Translations under genes and position numbers: made by a program | From: CBDFKK01 sp965248815 | GTDB lineage: Bacteria; Pseudomonadota; Alphaproteobacteria; SMXP01 | Reading direction: 5' to 3' | DNA: 64,000 nt | Assembly (NCBI GenBank): GCA_965248815.1 | Contig: CBDFKK010000008.1 | Location: forward strand, 2,480,001 to 2,544,000 | Notes under the pieces: model-generated | What the model was told of the DNA's origin: nothing | The model's input: only the letters and a program-made list of their open reading frames with translations | Databases searched by the model: none | Shown here: piece by piece, positions 8,491 to 17,443 of the stretch | How positions within the stretch are numbered: the first letter of the stretch is position 1 | How the letters are laid out: each line of letters starts with the position of its first letter

Positions 8491-9426
8491 ATGAGCCGCA
8501 ATCCCAACACGTTTGCCAATAGCCCGCTCAACCGCGCAAGCGAGAAGCGATCCGACAAGGCGTGGCTGGAGGCTTGTTTGGCCGATCCGACCACGCACAT
8601 TCTGCCCCTGTGGCAGCTCAAACCCTTTGTAACCATGGCCGAAGCGGCAGACGAGAGCTGCGACATCGGCTGGCTGGCGCCGGGTGAGTTGAGTGGCGCT
8701 CTGTCGGACCAAGCGCTTTGCCTGTTTTTGGGAGAAATGGACGGACGGGCCCATTTCGCCCTTGATATCCGCGCCGAAGAAGACCCAGGAGCCGAGGCGC
8801 CGTTCAATGCGGCAGGTACGTTCGCCGAACTGCGCGATGTGGCGGCGAAGTTGCAACCAGGCGAGGCCGCCATCATCGCCCAGGCCCGCAGCATGATCGA
8901 TTGGCACGGGCGGCATAAATTCTGCGCCAATTGCGGCGCAAAGACGGCGCCCGTCGAGGCCGGTTACAAGCGGGAATGTTCCGCCTGCGGCGCGGAGCAT
9001 TTTCCCCGTACCGATCCCGTGGTGATCACATTAGTTGTGAAAGGCGATAGATGTTTGCTCGGGCGCAGCGCCCGATTTCCAGGCAACATGTACTCGTGCC
9101 TCGCGGGCTTCATCGAACCCGGCGAGTCCGTTGAAGAAGCTGTGGTCCGCGAAATCGAAGAAGAAGTCGGCGTAACCGTCTCGAACATTCGCTATCACTC
9201 GACCCAGCCTTGGCCCTACCCATCGTCGCTGATGATCGGCTGCATCGCCGATGCCCTTGACGACAATTTCCGCGTCGACGGCGTTGAAATCGAGTCGGCA
9301 CTTTGGTTATCCCGTGAGGAAGTACTAAAACTAGTAAACGGCGAAGAGCGCGACGACGTGCGCTTGCCGCCGCCTATGGCGATTGCCCATCAACTCGTGC
9401 GCGCTTGGGCGTTGGGAGAGGAATGA
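8491..9426 (+). CDS. nudC: NADH/NAD+ pyrophosphatase, NudC-type Nudix hydrolase
   Basis: Hydrolyses NAD(H) to AMP plus NMN(H) and, in the E. coli family member, removes NAD caps from RNA. Seen here: a zinc ribbon (CANCGAKT and CSACGAEHFPRTDP), the Nudix box GFIEPGESVEEAVV followed by REIEEEVGV, and the NudC-specific STQPWPYPSSLM downstream of the box. Length from 8491 is 311 residues. Other in-frame starts lie at 8443 and 8368, but the last falls inside the SRP RNA. MSRNPNTFANSPLNRAS at 8491 looks like the usual NudC opening. Its stop overlaps the next start as ATGA. Confidence 0.93.
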   Translation: MSRNPNTFANSPLNRASEKRSDKAWLEACLADPTTHILPLWQLKPFVTMAEAADESCDIGWLAPGELSGALSDQALCLFLGEMDGRAHFALDIRAEEDPGAEAPFNAAGTFAELRDVAAKLQPGEAAIIAQARSMIDWHGRHKFCANCGAKTAPVEAGYKRECSACGAEHFPRTDPVVITLVVKGDRCLLGRSARFPGNMYSCLAGFIEPGESVEEAVVREIEEEVGVTVSNIRYHSTQPWPYPSSLMIGCIADALDDNFRVDGVEIESALWLSREEVLKLVNGEERDDVRLPPPMAIAHQLVRAWALGEE

Positions 9427-9776
9427 AAATGATTAGTGGCGCTCATTCGATACTTTATAGCACCGACCCTGAAGCCGATCGTAGCTTTCTCCGCGATGTC
9501 TTGAGTTTGCCGCACGTTGACGACGGCGGGGGTTGGCTGATTTTTGGATTGCCGCCGTCGGAAGTCGCGGTTCACCCGTCGGGCGACAATGAACTACGCG
9601 AGTTCTATTTATTGTGCGACGATATCGAACAATTCGTGACGGAAGTGAAAAAGCACGACGCGACCTGCAGCGAATTGAAAGACGAGGGGTGGGGCATAAT
9701 CACGACTGTGACCTTGCCTGGCGGCGGCAAGCTCGGCGTTTACCAAGCGCGCCACAAAAGGCCGCCGTCCGGATAA
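9423..9776 (+). CDS. VOC/glyoxalase-fold protein
   Basis: A 117-residue protein of the vicinal-oxygen-chelate superfamily. Visible are the N-terminal half-motif (AHSILYSTDPEADRSFLRDVL), the FYLLCDDIEQFVTEVKKH strand-helix, and the C-terminal LPGGGKLGVYQARH, which carries the usual G-x-L-x-x-Y close. The reaction cannot be named; VOC proteins include glyoxalases, dioxygenases and resistance proteins. The ATG at 9423 overlaps the nudC TGA, suggesting translational coupling. The same nudC-VOC neighbourhood next to pheA is one I associate with Rhizobiales genomes. Confidence 0.8.
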   Translation: MKMISGAHSILYSTDPEADRSFLRDVLSLPHVDDGGGWLIFGLPPSEVAVHPSGDNELREFYLLCDDIEQFVTEVKKHDATCSELKDEGWGIITTVTLPGGGKLGVYQARHKRPPSG

Positions 9777-9812
9777 AGAGTTGACGCCCTTCAGGCGCTA
9801 CCAAGTAGTGCG

Positions 9813-10682
9813 CTAAGGCTGCTGGTTGGCTTTTTGGCGATAAGGGTCGGCGCGGTAAATACCTAACACTTTGAGCTCGGTGGTAAAGAACTTCAGCTCC
9901 TCCAACGCCAATCTCACGTTGCGCTGATCGGGATGGCCTTCGATATCGGCGTAGAACTGCGTGGCGCGAAAGGTCCCTTCAAGCTGGTAGGACTCGAGCT
10001 TGGTCATGTTAACGCCGTTGGTGGCAAACCCGCCCATGGCTTTGTAGAGCGCTGCCGGCACGTTTCGCACGTTAAACACGAAACTCGTGATCGTCGGGCC
10101 GTCTTCCGGTTCCGCATCGTCGGGCGCAGCAGCCAAAACTAAAAAACGCGTCGTGTTGTGGGCGGCGTCTTCGATGTCTTTCTTGAGAATATCGAGTTCG
10201 TAAATGTCGGCTGCGAGCGCGGAGGCGATCGCAGCCGTATGAGGTTCCTGGCGCTCTGAAATACGCCGCGCCGCGCCGGCCGTGTCAGCACTAATCAAGG
10301 CGTTGAGTCCTAACGCGCGAATGGTTCCCCGGCATTGACCCAGAGCATGGGTATGACTCATCACGGACTTGAGCTGTTCAAGTCTGATCCCTTTTGGCGC
10401 CAGTAATTGATGGTGAATGGGCAAGAAATGCTCACCAGTGATGTAGAGGCCCGACGCCGGTAACAGGTGATGAATATCGGCGACACGGCCGGCCAGCGAA
10501 TTTTCGATGGGAATCATTGCATGGTCAGCGCGCGCTTCGCTCACCGCCACAAAGGCATCTTCAAACGTCGGGCACGGTAAGACTTCGCGATCGGGAAAGA
10601 ACTCACGGCATGCGAGTTGCGAATAGGCGCCCGACTCGCCTTGAAAGGCGATCACGTTTGCAGAGGTTGACTGTTTGCTCAT
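9813..10682 (-). CDS. pheA: Prephenate dehydratase
   Basis: Converts prephenate to phenylpyruvate in phenylalanine synthesis. It is the monofunctional form without a chorismate mutase domain. The catalytic domain begins IAFQGESGAYSQLA, carries ENSLAGRV, and contains the catalytic T-R-F in NTTRFLVLA. The C-terminal ACT domain starts at SFVFNVRNVPAALYKAMG and contains the Phe-binding region KLESYQLEGTF. At 289 residues it has normal length. The ATG at 10682 overlaps the kdsB stop by 4 bases (ATGA), so kdsB and pheA form one transcription unit read leftward. Confidence 0.95.
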   Translation of the reverse strand: MSKQSTSANVIAFQGESGAYSQLACREFFPDREVLPCPTFEDAFVAVSEARADHAMIPIENSLAGRVADIHHLLPASGLYITGEHFLPIHHQLLAPKGIRLEQLKSVMSHTHALGQCRGTIRALGLNALISADTAGAARRISERQEPHTAAIASALAADIYELDILKKDIEDAAHNTTRFLVLAAAPDDAEPEDGPTITSFVFNVRNVPAALYKAMGGFATNGVNMTKLESYQLEGTFRATQFYADIEGHPDQRNVRLALEELKFFTTELKVLGIYRADPYRQKANQQP

Positions 10683-11419
10683 ACGCTCTTGGCCGTCATT
10701 TCTTGCCGTGCTTTTTCTAAGTCGGCGGGAGTATCGACACCGGTCGGAACAGTGTCAACGAGCGCCACGTCGATGCGCATGCCGGCTTCGAGCGCGCGAA
10801 GCTGTTCCAATCGTTCGCGGCGCTCGAGGGGCGAGGGTGGCAGGGCAACGAAACGCTCAAGGGCCGCTCGTTTGAAGCCATAGATGCCGATGTGATGGAG
10901 GTATGGTCCGTCACCTGCTTTTTCAGGAGCTCGGGTGAAATTCCGAGCGCGGCCAACGCGAGCACCCGGACCGAATCGTACAACGGCTTTCACGACGTTG
11001 GGGTCGTCGCGCTCGGCGTCATCAGTAATCGGTGCGGCAAGGGTGACGATGTCCGCTTGGCCTTCAGATAAAAGGTCGTTCAATATTTGAATTTGCTGGC
11101 GGTCGATCGACGGCAAATCACCTTGAAGATTTATGACCTGATCGAAAGCGCCGTCCGGGTCGATGGCCTTGAGCGCGTCATAGATGCGGTCTGTGCCGGA
11201 CGGACAATCGGGATTGGTTAACACCGCTTCGCCGCCGGCATCTTCGATGGCCTGCACTATCTCATTGTCCGCCGCCGCAACGATAACCCGGCCAAGGCCC
11301 GCCTCACACGCGCGCAGCCAGACATGAACAATCATCGGTGTGCCGGCAATGTCGAGCAGGGGCTTGCCGGCAAGCCTCGTAGACGCCAGTCGCGCTGGAA
11401 TTGCGATCACAGTCGTCAT
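10679..11419 (-). CDS. kdsB: 3-deoxy-manno-octulosonate cytidylyltransferase (CMP-Kdo synthetase)
   Basis: Activates Kdo with CTP for lipopolysaccharide core synthesis. The signature IPARLASTRLAGKPL begins four residues after the ATG at 11419, which is why I prefer it over the ATG at 11443. Further family segments are VLTNPDCPSGTDRIYDAL, INLQGDLPSID and HHIGIYGFKRAALERFV. The length of 246 residues is standard. It is the first gene of kdsB-pheA. Its presence implies an outer membrane with Kdo-containing LPS. Confidence 0.95.
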   Translation of the reverse strand: MTTVIAIPARLASTRLAGKPLLDIAGTPMIVHVWLRACEAGLGRVIVAAADNEIVQAIEDAGGEAVLTNPDCPSGTDRIYDALKAIDPDGAFDQVINLQGDLPSIDRQQIQILNDLLSEGQADIVTLAAPITDDAERDDPNVVKAVVRFGPGARVGRARNFTRAPEKAGDGPYLHHIGIYGFKRAALERFVALPPSPLERRERLEQLRALEAGMRIDVALVDTVPTGVDTPADLEKARQEMTAKSV

Positions 11420-11441
11420 AGACAAGCTCACCCCGGGGGAC

Positions 11442-11464
11442 AAAAAGTCGCAAATTCCTGCGAC
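11442..11464 (-). terminator. Terminator-like hairpin just upstream of kdsB
   Basis: On the minus strand GTCGCA at 11464-11459 pairs with TGCGAC at 11452-11447 around a 6-base loop, followed at once by TTTTT (11446-11442). That is the form of an intrinsic terminator, but it lies upstream of kdsB in the direction of kdsB transcription, 23 bases before the chosen start. It could be an attenuator in the kdsB leader, or stop transcripts arriving from the divergent side. No leader peptide is evident. Confidence 0.45.
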
Positions 11465-11581
11465 CCTTAGTCTCTATTCATAAGCCATCAACCCCTTTAA
11501 GGACATAACAGGATTGCCCGACTCATGTAGACTTAGGTCTCAGGGTCCGGAAGCTGCAAGCAACTGAGAGCGGAGCGTCCC

Positions 11582-12202
11582 ATGGTGGAAAACAACACAC
11601 CTCACGGAAAAGACGATCTCCTCGTGAACAAGATTGCAGGCGCGATTTTGGGCTCAATCTTGATTCTCATGGTGTTTCAAGAAGTGGGTGCTGTGACCTA
11701 CCGAACCCAGGGACACTTGGAAGAGCCCGCCTATATCATCGATATCCCGGAAAGCGCGGCCGGCAGCGGTGCGGCCGAAGCAGTCATTGATTTGGGGACG
11801 CTGCTCGCGAGTGCCGACCTGGCCAAAGGTCAGCGGGTCGCGAAGAAATGCGTCTCTTGCCATACATTCGAGTCGGGCGGCGACCACGGGCAGGGGCCGA
11901 ACCTGTTCGGCATTTTGGGAGCAGCGCGCGCGCGGATCGCCGAGTTTAATTATTCAACGGCGATGCGGGAATTTGGCGGCAGCTGGGCATACCAGGACAT
12001 GTTTGACTATTTGCTAAATCCAAAGAAATATGTCCGCGGCACCAATATGGCTTTTGCAGGACTCAGAAAACCGAAAGATCGGGCGAATCTCATCGCCTAT
12101 CTGCAAAGCTTGAGCCCTGATGCGCCGCCGGCGCCCGAGCCAGTCCCTGCCGAAGCGGCCGAAGTAGCCCCGGCCGAAACGCCCGAGCTTGAGGCCGAAT
12201 AG
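11582..12202 (+). CDS. cycM: Membrane-anchored class I cytochrome c (CycM/c552 type)
   Basis: A 206-residue cytochrome anchored by an uncleaved N-terminal helix (about residues 17-36). The haem site is CVSCH at 90-94, and the distal Met ligand is probably Met156 in GTNMAFAGL. The fold ends near residue 175 and is followed by a Pro/Ala/Glu-rich acidic tail that may extend into the periplasm. In alphaproteobacteria this type carries electrons between the bc1 complex and terminal oxidases. It is divergent from kdsB, a pairing I associate with Rhizobiales. The symbol is given by family resemblance. Confidence 0.85.
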   Translation: MVENNTPHGKDDLLVNKIAGAILGSILILMVFQEVGAVTYRTQGHLEEPAYIIDIPESAAGSGAAEAVIDLGTLLASADLAKGQRVAKKCVSCHTFESGGDHGQGPNLFGILGAARARIAEFNYSTAMREFGGSWAYQDMFDYLLNPKKYVRGTNMAFAGLRKPKDRANLIAYLQSLSPDAPPAPEPVPAEAAEVAPAETPELEAE

Positions 12203-12385
12203 TTCGGCTTTACGTGCTCTTCATAATTCTCACGAAATGTTGTGCAGATCGTCTGTGGCAAGCCGTTTTTTGGCCATTTTTGGCGGAAATCCTGGGATTG
12301 TCGAGGTCGTTTGATGCCCAGCTCAAGGGTTTGTTTCACTCCCGCGGGTTATCTCGACCGGCCTTCAAACGGACAGAGAGGATGA

Positions 12386-14422
12386 GTGAGCGTGAGCCAA
12401 AATCAAAGCGTTGCTCCCCGGCTGGCAATCGGTAACATCCGCCCTGTGACATCAAAACGCGCACATAAATCCCCTGGAAAGATGACTCGATTCACAGCAC
12501 TGCGATGCGGGTTGATGAGTCTAACAATCGCTCTGGTGTGGTTTGCCGCGACACTGAATGCGTCAGCCCAATCAGACGGTGTTCCCGATGCAGCGCCCTC
12601 GACGCCGGTTAACTCCTCCGTCACCTTCACGACCAAGACCACTCACGCCCTTTCACTATTTGGCGATGTGAAATACGGGCCCGACTTTAAACATTTTGAT
12701 TACGTCAATCCCGAAGCGCCCAAGGGCGGTCGCGCGCGGCTGCATACGATTGGGGGGTTTGACAATTTGAACCAATTCACGATTGCAGGCACCCCCGCAA
12801 TCGGATTAGGCTTTGTATATGACATGCTTATGGGCGGATCCCTTGATGAACCAGGCACCGAATATTCGCTGGTTGCTGAGTCGGTCGAGGTGCCGAGCGA
12901 TTTTTCATGGGTGACATATACGTTGCGTGAAAATGTCTACTTTCACGACGGCGAACCGATTAAACCGGAAGACGTCATTTTCTCATTGAACACATTGAAA
13001 GAGAAGGGGCGACCACAATATCGCTTCTACTATGCGAATATCGTCCGTGCCGAGAAGATCGGCGATCGGCAAGTGAAATTCACATTTGACCAGTCAGGCA
13101 ATCGTGAGCTGCCGCAGATTACCGGACAGTTGGTCGTTTTGCCCAAGCATTATTGGGAAGGTACTGGCCCAGACGGCGAACCTCGTGACTTTTCAAAAAC
13201 AACGTTAGAGCCGCCGCTAGGAAGCGGTCCCTATCGGATAAGAAAAGTCGATGTTAATCGTTCGATTTCATATGAGCGCGTCGAAAACTATTGGGGCGCG
13301 GATCTTCCCATTAATGTTGGCCACTACAACTTTGATGAACTTCGTTTCGAATATTATCGTGATCGTGAAATTGCTCTGACGGCGTTTCTTGCGGACGACT
13401 ACGACATTCGTGGTGAATTTACGTCTAAGAATTGGGCCACACGATACGATGTTCCTCCTGTTAAGAAGGGCTTCGTCAAGCGGGAGTTTATTCCGTCGAA
13501 CTATCCGCTTCGCATGCAGGCCTTTGCTTTCAATTCGCGACTGTCGAAATTTGGCGATCCGCGCGTGCGCGAGGCGATCGGTCTTGCTTACAATTTCGAG
13601 TGGGCGAACAAATATCTGTTCTACGGGATCTACAAAAGGATCAATAGTTACTTCGAACCTTCGGAGCTATCCGCAAGAGGATTGCCCTCCGAGGCTGAAC
13701 TCGAATTGCTCGAACCTTTCCGCGATCAGTTGCCGGATGACGTTTTCACTAAAGAGTTTCGTGCGCCAGTAACGGACGGGACTGGCAAATATCGCAAGAA
13801 TCTCGTTAAAGCATTGGAGCTTCTAAGCGACGCTGGCTGGTCGCTTAAAGACGGCACAATGACGAACGATGAAACCGGCGAAGCATTAACAATTGAGTTT
13901 CTCATTGTTCAGCCGACGTTCGAGCGGGTTATTCAGCCATATTTGAGGGATCTCGAACGCATTGGAATTCGCGGCACAATTCGCCCGGTCGATACATCTC
14001 AATACATCAACAGGCGTGACAAATTCGACTTCGAGATGATGGTCCATTCACAGGGCCAATCACTATCGCCGGGCAATGAACAGCGAGAATATTGGGGATC
14101 CGAGGCTGCCGATCGGGAGGGCAGCGATAACGTTATGGGCATAAGCGATCCGGTGGTCGACGCCCTAATCGACAAAATTATCTTTGCCCGCAATCGTGAA
14201 GAGCTTGTCACGGCAACACAGGCCCTGGATCGTGTTCTGTTGTGGGGACATTACGTTGTGCCCCATTGGTATTCCGGTGGGACCTACTATGCCTATTGGG
14301 ACCGATTCGGCCGCCCGGAGATTGTACCGCCCTATAGCGATGGTGTGCCGACGATCTGGTGGTACAAGGGCGAGCCCAAAGGGATGGAACAAGAGACGGC
14401 GGCTGGGCAAGACTCGGAGTAG
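12386..14422 (+). CDS. yejA: Peptide ABC transporter substrate-binding protein (first YejA-like)
   Basis: A family 5 solute-binding protein for the YejABEF peptide/microcin C importer. The mature part begins with LSLFGDVKYGPDFKHFDYVN followed by PEAPKGGRARL, the YejA hallmark, and continues with FSLNTLKEKGRPQYRFYY and YPLRMQAFAFNSRLSKFGD. The frame opens with GTG at 12386 (678 residues). An ATG at 12482 would start directly with a good signal peptide (MTRFTALRCG, hydrophobic core, cleavage near ASAQ) and is the likelier start. It is followed 11 bases later by a second paralogue, so two binding proteins share one permease and ATPase set. Confidence 0.9.
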   Translation: MSVSQNQSVAPRLAIGNIRPVTSKRAHKSPGKMTRFTALRCGLMSLTIALVWFAATLNASAQSDGVPDAAPSTPVNSSVTFTTKTTHALSLFGDVKYGPDFKHFDYVNPEAPKGGRARLHTIGGFDNLNQFTIAGTPAIGLGFVYDMLMGGSLDEPGTEYSLVAESVEVPSDFSWVTYTLRENVYFHDGEPIKPEDVIFSLNTLKEKGRPQYRFYYANIVRAEKIGDRQVKFTFDQSGNRELPQITGQLVVLPKHYWEGTGPDGEPRDFSKTTLEPPLGSGPYRIRKVDVNRSISYERVENYWGADLPINVGHYNFDELRFEYYRDREIALTAFLADDYDIRGEFTSKNWATRYDVPPVKKGFVKREFIPSNYPLRMQAFAFNSRLSKFGDPRVREAIGLAYNFEWANKYLFYGIYKRINSYFEPSELSARGLPSEAELELLEPFRDQLPDDVFTKEFRAPVTDGTGKYRKNLVKALELLSDAGWSLKDGTMTNDETGEALTIEFLIVQPTFERVIQPYLRDLERIGIRGTIRPVDTSQYINRRDKFDFEMMVHSQGQSLSPGNEQREYWGSEAADREGSDNVMGISDPVVDALIDKIIFARNREELVTATQALDRVLLWGHYVVPHWYSGGTYYAYWDRFGRPEIVPPYSDGVPTIWWYKGEPKGMEQETAAGQDSE

Positions 14423-14433
14423 GATAAACCTGA

Positions 14434-16326
14434 ATGCAATCAGTGTACAGACAGTTGGTTGTGATTTTGTTTGCCTTCGGCTTTGCCATCGAGGCGCAAA
14501 CGGCCGGGACTCAAGAAACTCCCTCTAAAGAAACAATTGTCTCTCACGGCCTGTCCGCCTTTGGGGATCTCAAATATCCTGCCGACTTCAAACATTTCGA
14601 CTACGTCAATCCGGACGCGCCCAAGGGCGGCTCGATATCCACGTTGCCGGTTATGCTTCCCGCTACATCCTTCGACAGCTTTAACGGCTTCATCCTAAGA
14701 GGCGACGAAGCGGCGGGCCTTTCAATTGGTTCCGTGGATGGTGGCAGTTTGCTGTTTGAAAGCTTAATGACGACAGGATTTGACGAACCAGACTCCATGT
14801 ATGGACTCGTCGCCTATGAAGCCGAATACCCTGCCGACCGGTCGTGGGTTGCGTTTCGCCTGCGTCCGGAGGCGCGTTTTCATAATGGCTCGCCAATACA
14901 GGCAAGTGACGTTGTTTTTTCGGTCAACGTGCTCATGGAAAAAGGGGATCCCGCTTATCGTCAAGTCCTACGCGACGTTGAAAGTGTGGAAGAAGTTAGC
15001 GCTCATGAGGTCAAATTCGTTTTCAGGGACGGCGCGGAGACACGTGATTTGCCGACGACTGTTGCTGGGCTGCCAATCTTTTCAAAGGCCTATTACACCG
15101 ATAAAGAGTTTGATGAATCGACTCTTGAAAAGCCATTGGGCAGCGGCCCGTACGCGATCGGCAAGTTTCAGCAGGGCCGTTTTGTAGAGTACGATCGTGT
15201 CGAAGACTATTGGGCCAAAGATCTACCGGTCAATGTGGGGCGCTGGAACTTCGATAAAATTCGATTTGAATACTTTAGAGATCGCACGGCCGCGTTTCAG
15301 GCATTTACAGCTAATCAGTATGACTTCCGGGAAGAATTCACGTCGCGCGTCTGGGCGACACAATATGACTTTCCGGCCATGAAAGATGGGCGCGTAATAA
15401 AGCGCAGCATTCCTGATAATCGCATTGCGGGCATTCAAGGGATGCGGATCAATACCCGCCTTGCCAAATATGGCGACGTGCGCACGCGCCAAGCCCTCGA
15501 CTATGCGTTTGACTACGAATGGATGAACAAGAATCTGTTCTATGGAATTTATGATCGCACTGTTAGTTACTTTCAAGGCTCGACGACACTTGTTGCCATA
15601 GGCAAGCCGAGTCTTGACGAACTCAAACTATTGGAACCAATTCGCGATCAATTGCCGCCTTCTGTATTTGACGATGCATATTTGCCCCCAATAACCGATG
15701 GGTCTGGCCGTATTCGCCAAAATCTCGCCAAAGCAAGAGCGCTTTTGGATGAGGCGGGTTGGTCGGTTGTCAATGGCAAGACGGTCGATGAGGATGGTCA
15801 GCAATTCGAAATTGAAATTCTGACCTTTCAGCCGTCATCCGAGCGCGTTGTTGCTCCTTTCGTAAAGAATTTGAAACTTCTCGGCATCGAGGCGACCATT
15901 CGCATGGTTGACGGGCCTCAGTACGAACGGCGCCGAAACGAATTTGACTTCGACATGACCACGGCCCGCTATTCAATGGGCAACAATACGCCCGGTGCAT
16001 CGCTTAGAAACATGTACAGTTCCGAGGCGGTAGATTCTTCGGGATCGGCTAATCTTTCCGGCATCAAGGATCCTGTGGTCGATGCGCTGGTCGAAAAAAT
16101 TGTTGGCGCAAAAAACCGCAAAGAGCATATGGCTGCCACTCATGCGCTAGACCGGGTCCTGCGCGCAGGTCACTATTGGGTTTCTGAATGGAACAATTCC
16201 ACCCATAACATTGCATATTGGGATAAGTTTGCGTGGCCGGAGGTCAAACCCAAATACGACCGAGGGGTTATCGACATCTGGTGGTCGAAAGAGGCTGAAA
16301 CTGCCGGCGAAGCGGGGACCCCCTAA
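14434..16326 (+). CDS. yejA: Peptide ABC transporter substrate-binding protein (second YejA-like)
   Basis: A 630-residue paralogue of the preceding gene, with the same opening block (LSAFGDLKYPADFKHFDYVN) and the same order of motifs (FSVNVLMEKGDPAYRQ, LGSGPYAIGKFQQGRFVEY, GMRINTRLAKYGDVRTRQAL). A signal peptide is present (about residues 7-27, cleavage near AQTAG). The two copies differ clearly outside these blocks, so this is an old duplication with room for different ligand ranges. The stop TAA is immediately followed by the ATG of the permease, indicating one operon. Confidence 0.9.
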   Translation: MQSVYRQLVVILFAFGFAIEAQTAGTQETPSKETIVSHGLSAFGDLKYPADFKHFDYVNPDAPKGGSISTLPVMLPATSFDSFNGFILRGDEAAGLSIGSVDGGSLLFESLMTTGFDEPDSMYGLVAYEAEYPADRSWVAFRLRPEARFHNGSPIQASDVVFSVNVLMEKGDPAYRQVLRDVESVEEVSAHEVKFVFRDGAETRDLPTTVAGLPIFSKAYYTDKEFDESTLEKPLGSGPYAIGKFQQGRFVEYDRVEDYWAKDLPVNVGRWNFDKIRFEYFRDRTAAFQAFTANQYDFREEFTSRVWATQYDFPAMKDGRVIKRSIPDNRIAGIQGMRINTRLAKYGDVRTRQALDYAFDYEWMNKNLFYGIYDRTVSYFQGSTTLVAIGKPSLDELKLLEPIRDQLPPSVFDDAYLPPITDGSGRIRQNLAKARALLDEAGWSVVNGKTVDEDGQQFEIEILTFQPSSERVVAPFVKNLKLLGIEATIRMVDGPQYERRRNEFDFDMTTARYSMGNNTPGASLRNMYSSEAVDSSGSANLSGIKDPVVDALVEKIVGAKNRKEHMAATHALDRVLRAGHYWVSEWNNSTHNIAYWDKFAWPEVKPKYDRGVIDIWWSKEAETAGEAGTP

Positions 16327-17439
16327 ATGGCCGCTTATATCGTAAGGCGCCTGTTGCTCATGATCCCGACCTTGTTCGGCATCATGCTGGTCACTTTTGC
16401 GGTGATCCAATTTGCGCCGGGCGGTCCAGTCGAACGGGTGATTGCGCAAATTCAGGGCACGGACGTCTCGGCCACGGCCCGCATCGGCGGCTCAGCCTCA
16501 GGTGATTTTGGGGCCGCCAGCCAACAAAACTTTCGCGCGGATTCCAACGTCAACAGTAAGTATCGCGGCGCTCAAGGGCTCGATCCGGAATTCATTTTAG
16601 AACTAGAAAAACAATTCGGCTTCGACAAGCCCGCCCACGAGCGTTTTTTCCTTATGATTTGGAACTATATGCGCTTCGACTTTGGCGAAAGTTACTTCAG
16701 AAGTGTCCAGGTCATCGATCTTATTTTGGAAAAGATGCCGGTTTCGATTTCCCTAGGCCTGTGGGCGACTCTCGTTATTTATTCGATTTCTATTCCTCTA
16801 GGCATACGCAAAGCCGTGTGGGACGGCAACGCACTCGATATCTGGACCAGCGGCGTCATTGTCGTTGGCTACGCCATCCCGGGTTTTCTGTTTGCCGTGC
16901 TATTGATTGTTTTATTTGCCGGCGGCACATATTTTGATTGGTTTCCGCTGCGGGGGCTCTCATCAGACAATTGGGAAGAGCTCAGCTTTTTCGGCAGGGT
17001 GGTCGATTACTTTTGGCATTTAGCTTTGCCGCTGCTCGCTTACACGATCGGCGGTTTTGCCACCATGACGTTTCTGACTAAGAACTCTTTCCTGGATGAA
17101 ATTCGCAAGCAATATGTGGTAACGGCGCGCTCAAAAGGATTGACCGAAGGACGTGTGCTCTATGGCCACATCTTCCGCAATGCCATGCTGATCGTTATCG
17201 CCGGCTTCCCTGTCGCATTTATCAGTATGTTTATTACGAGTTCTCTCTTAATCGAGACGATTTTTTCGCTCGACGGTCTCGGCCTGTTGGGATTTGAATC
17301 GCTGCTCAATCGCGACTATCCCGTTGTCTTCGGAACGCTCTTTATCTTTTCCCTTGTGGGATTGCTGGTCACCCTCCTAAGCGATCTGACCTATACGCTG
17401 GTCGATCCGCGGATAGATTTCGAAAGCCGGGAGGTCTGA
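16327..17439 (+). CDS. yejB: Peptide ABC transporter permease YejB
   Basis: A 370-residue inner-membrane permease of the DppB/OppB class. It begins MAAYIVRRLLLMIPTLFGIM, the standard first helix of these permeases. A long periplasmic segment rich in Ser and Gly (SATARIGGSASGDFG) follows, and the BPD-transport domain occupies the second half. The EAA loop, which contacts the ATPase, reads VVTARSKGLTEGRVLYGHIFRNAM. Length and helix pattern match YejB. It starts directly after the yejA stop and ends four bases before yejE. Confidence 0.94.
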   Translation: MAAYIVRRLLLMIPTLFGIMLVTFAVIQFAPGGPVERVIAQIQGTDVSATARIGGSASGDFGAASQQNFRADSNVNSKYRGAQGLDPEFILELEKQFGFDKPAHERFFLMIWNYMRFDFGESYFRSVQVIDLILEKMPVSISLGLWATLVIYSISIPLGIRKAVWDGNALDIWTSGVIVVGYAIPGFLFAVLLIVLFAGGTYFDWFPLRGLSSDNWEELSFFGRVVDYFWHLALPLLAYTIGGFATMTFLTKNSFLDEIRKQYVVTARSKGLTEGRVLYGHIFRNAMLIVIAGFPVAFISMFITSSLLIETIFSLDGLGLLGFESLLNRDYPVVFGTLFIFSLVGLLVTLLSDLTYTLVDPRIDFESREV

Positions 17440-17443
17440 CGGC

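Noticed and set aside
8337..8930. Minus-strand open frame over the SRP RNA and nudC
   Set aside because: It is antisense to the zinc ribbon and N-domain of NudC and covers the SRP RNA; no independent coding signal.
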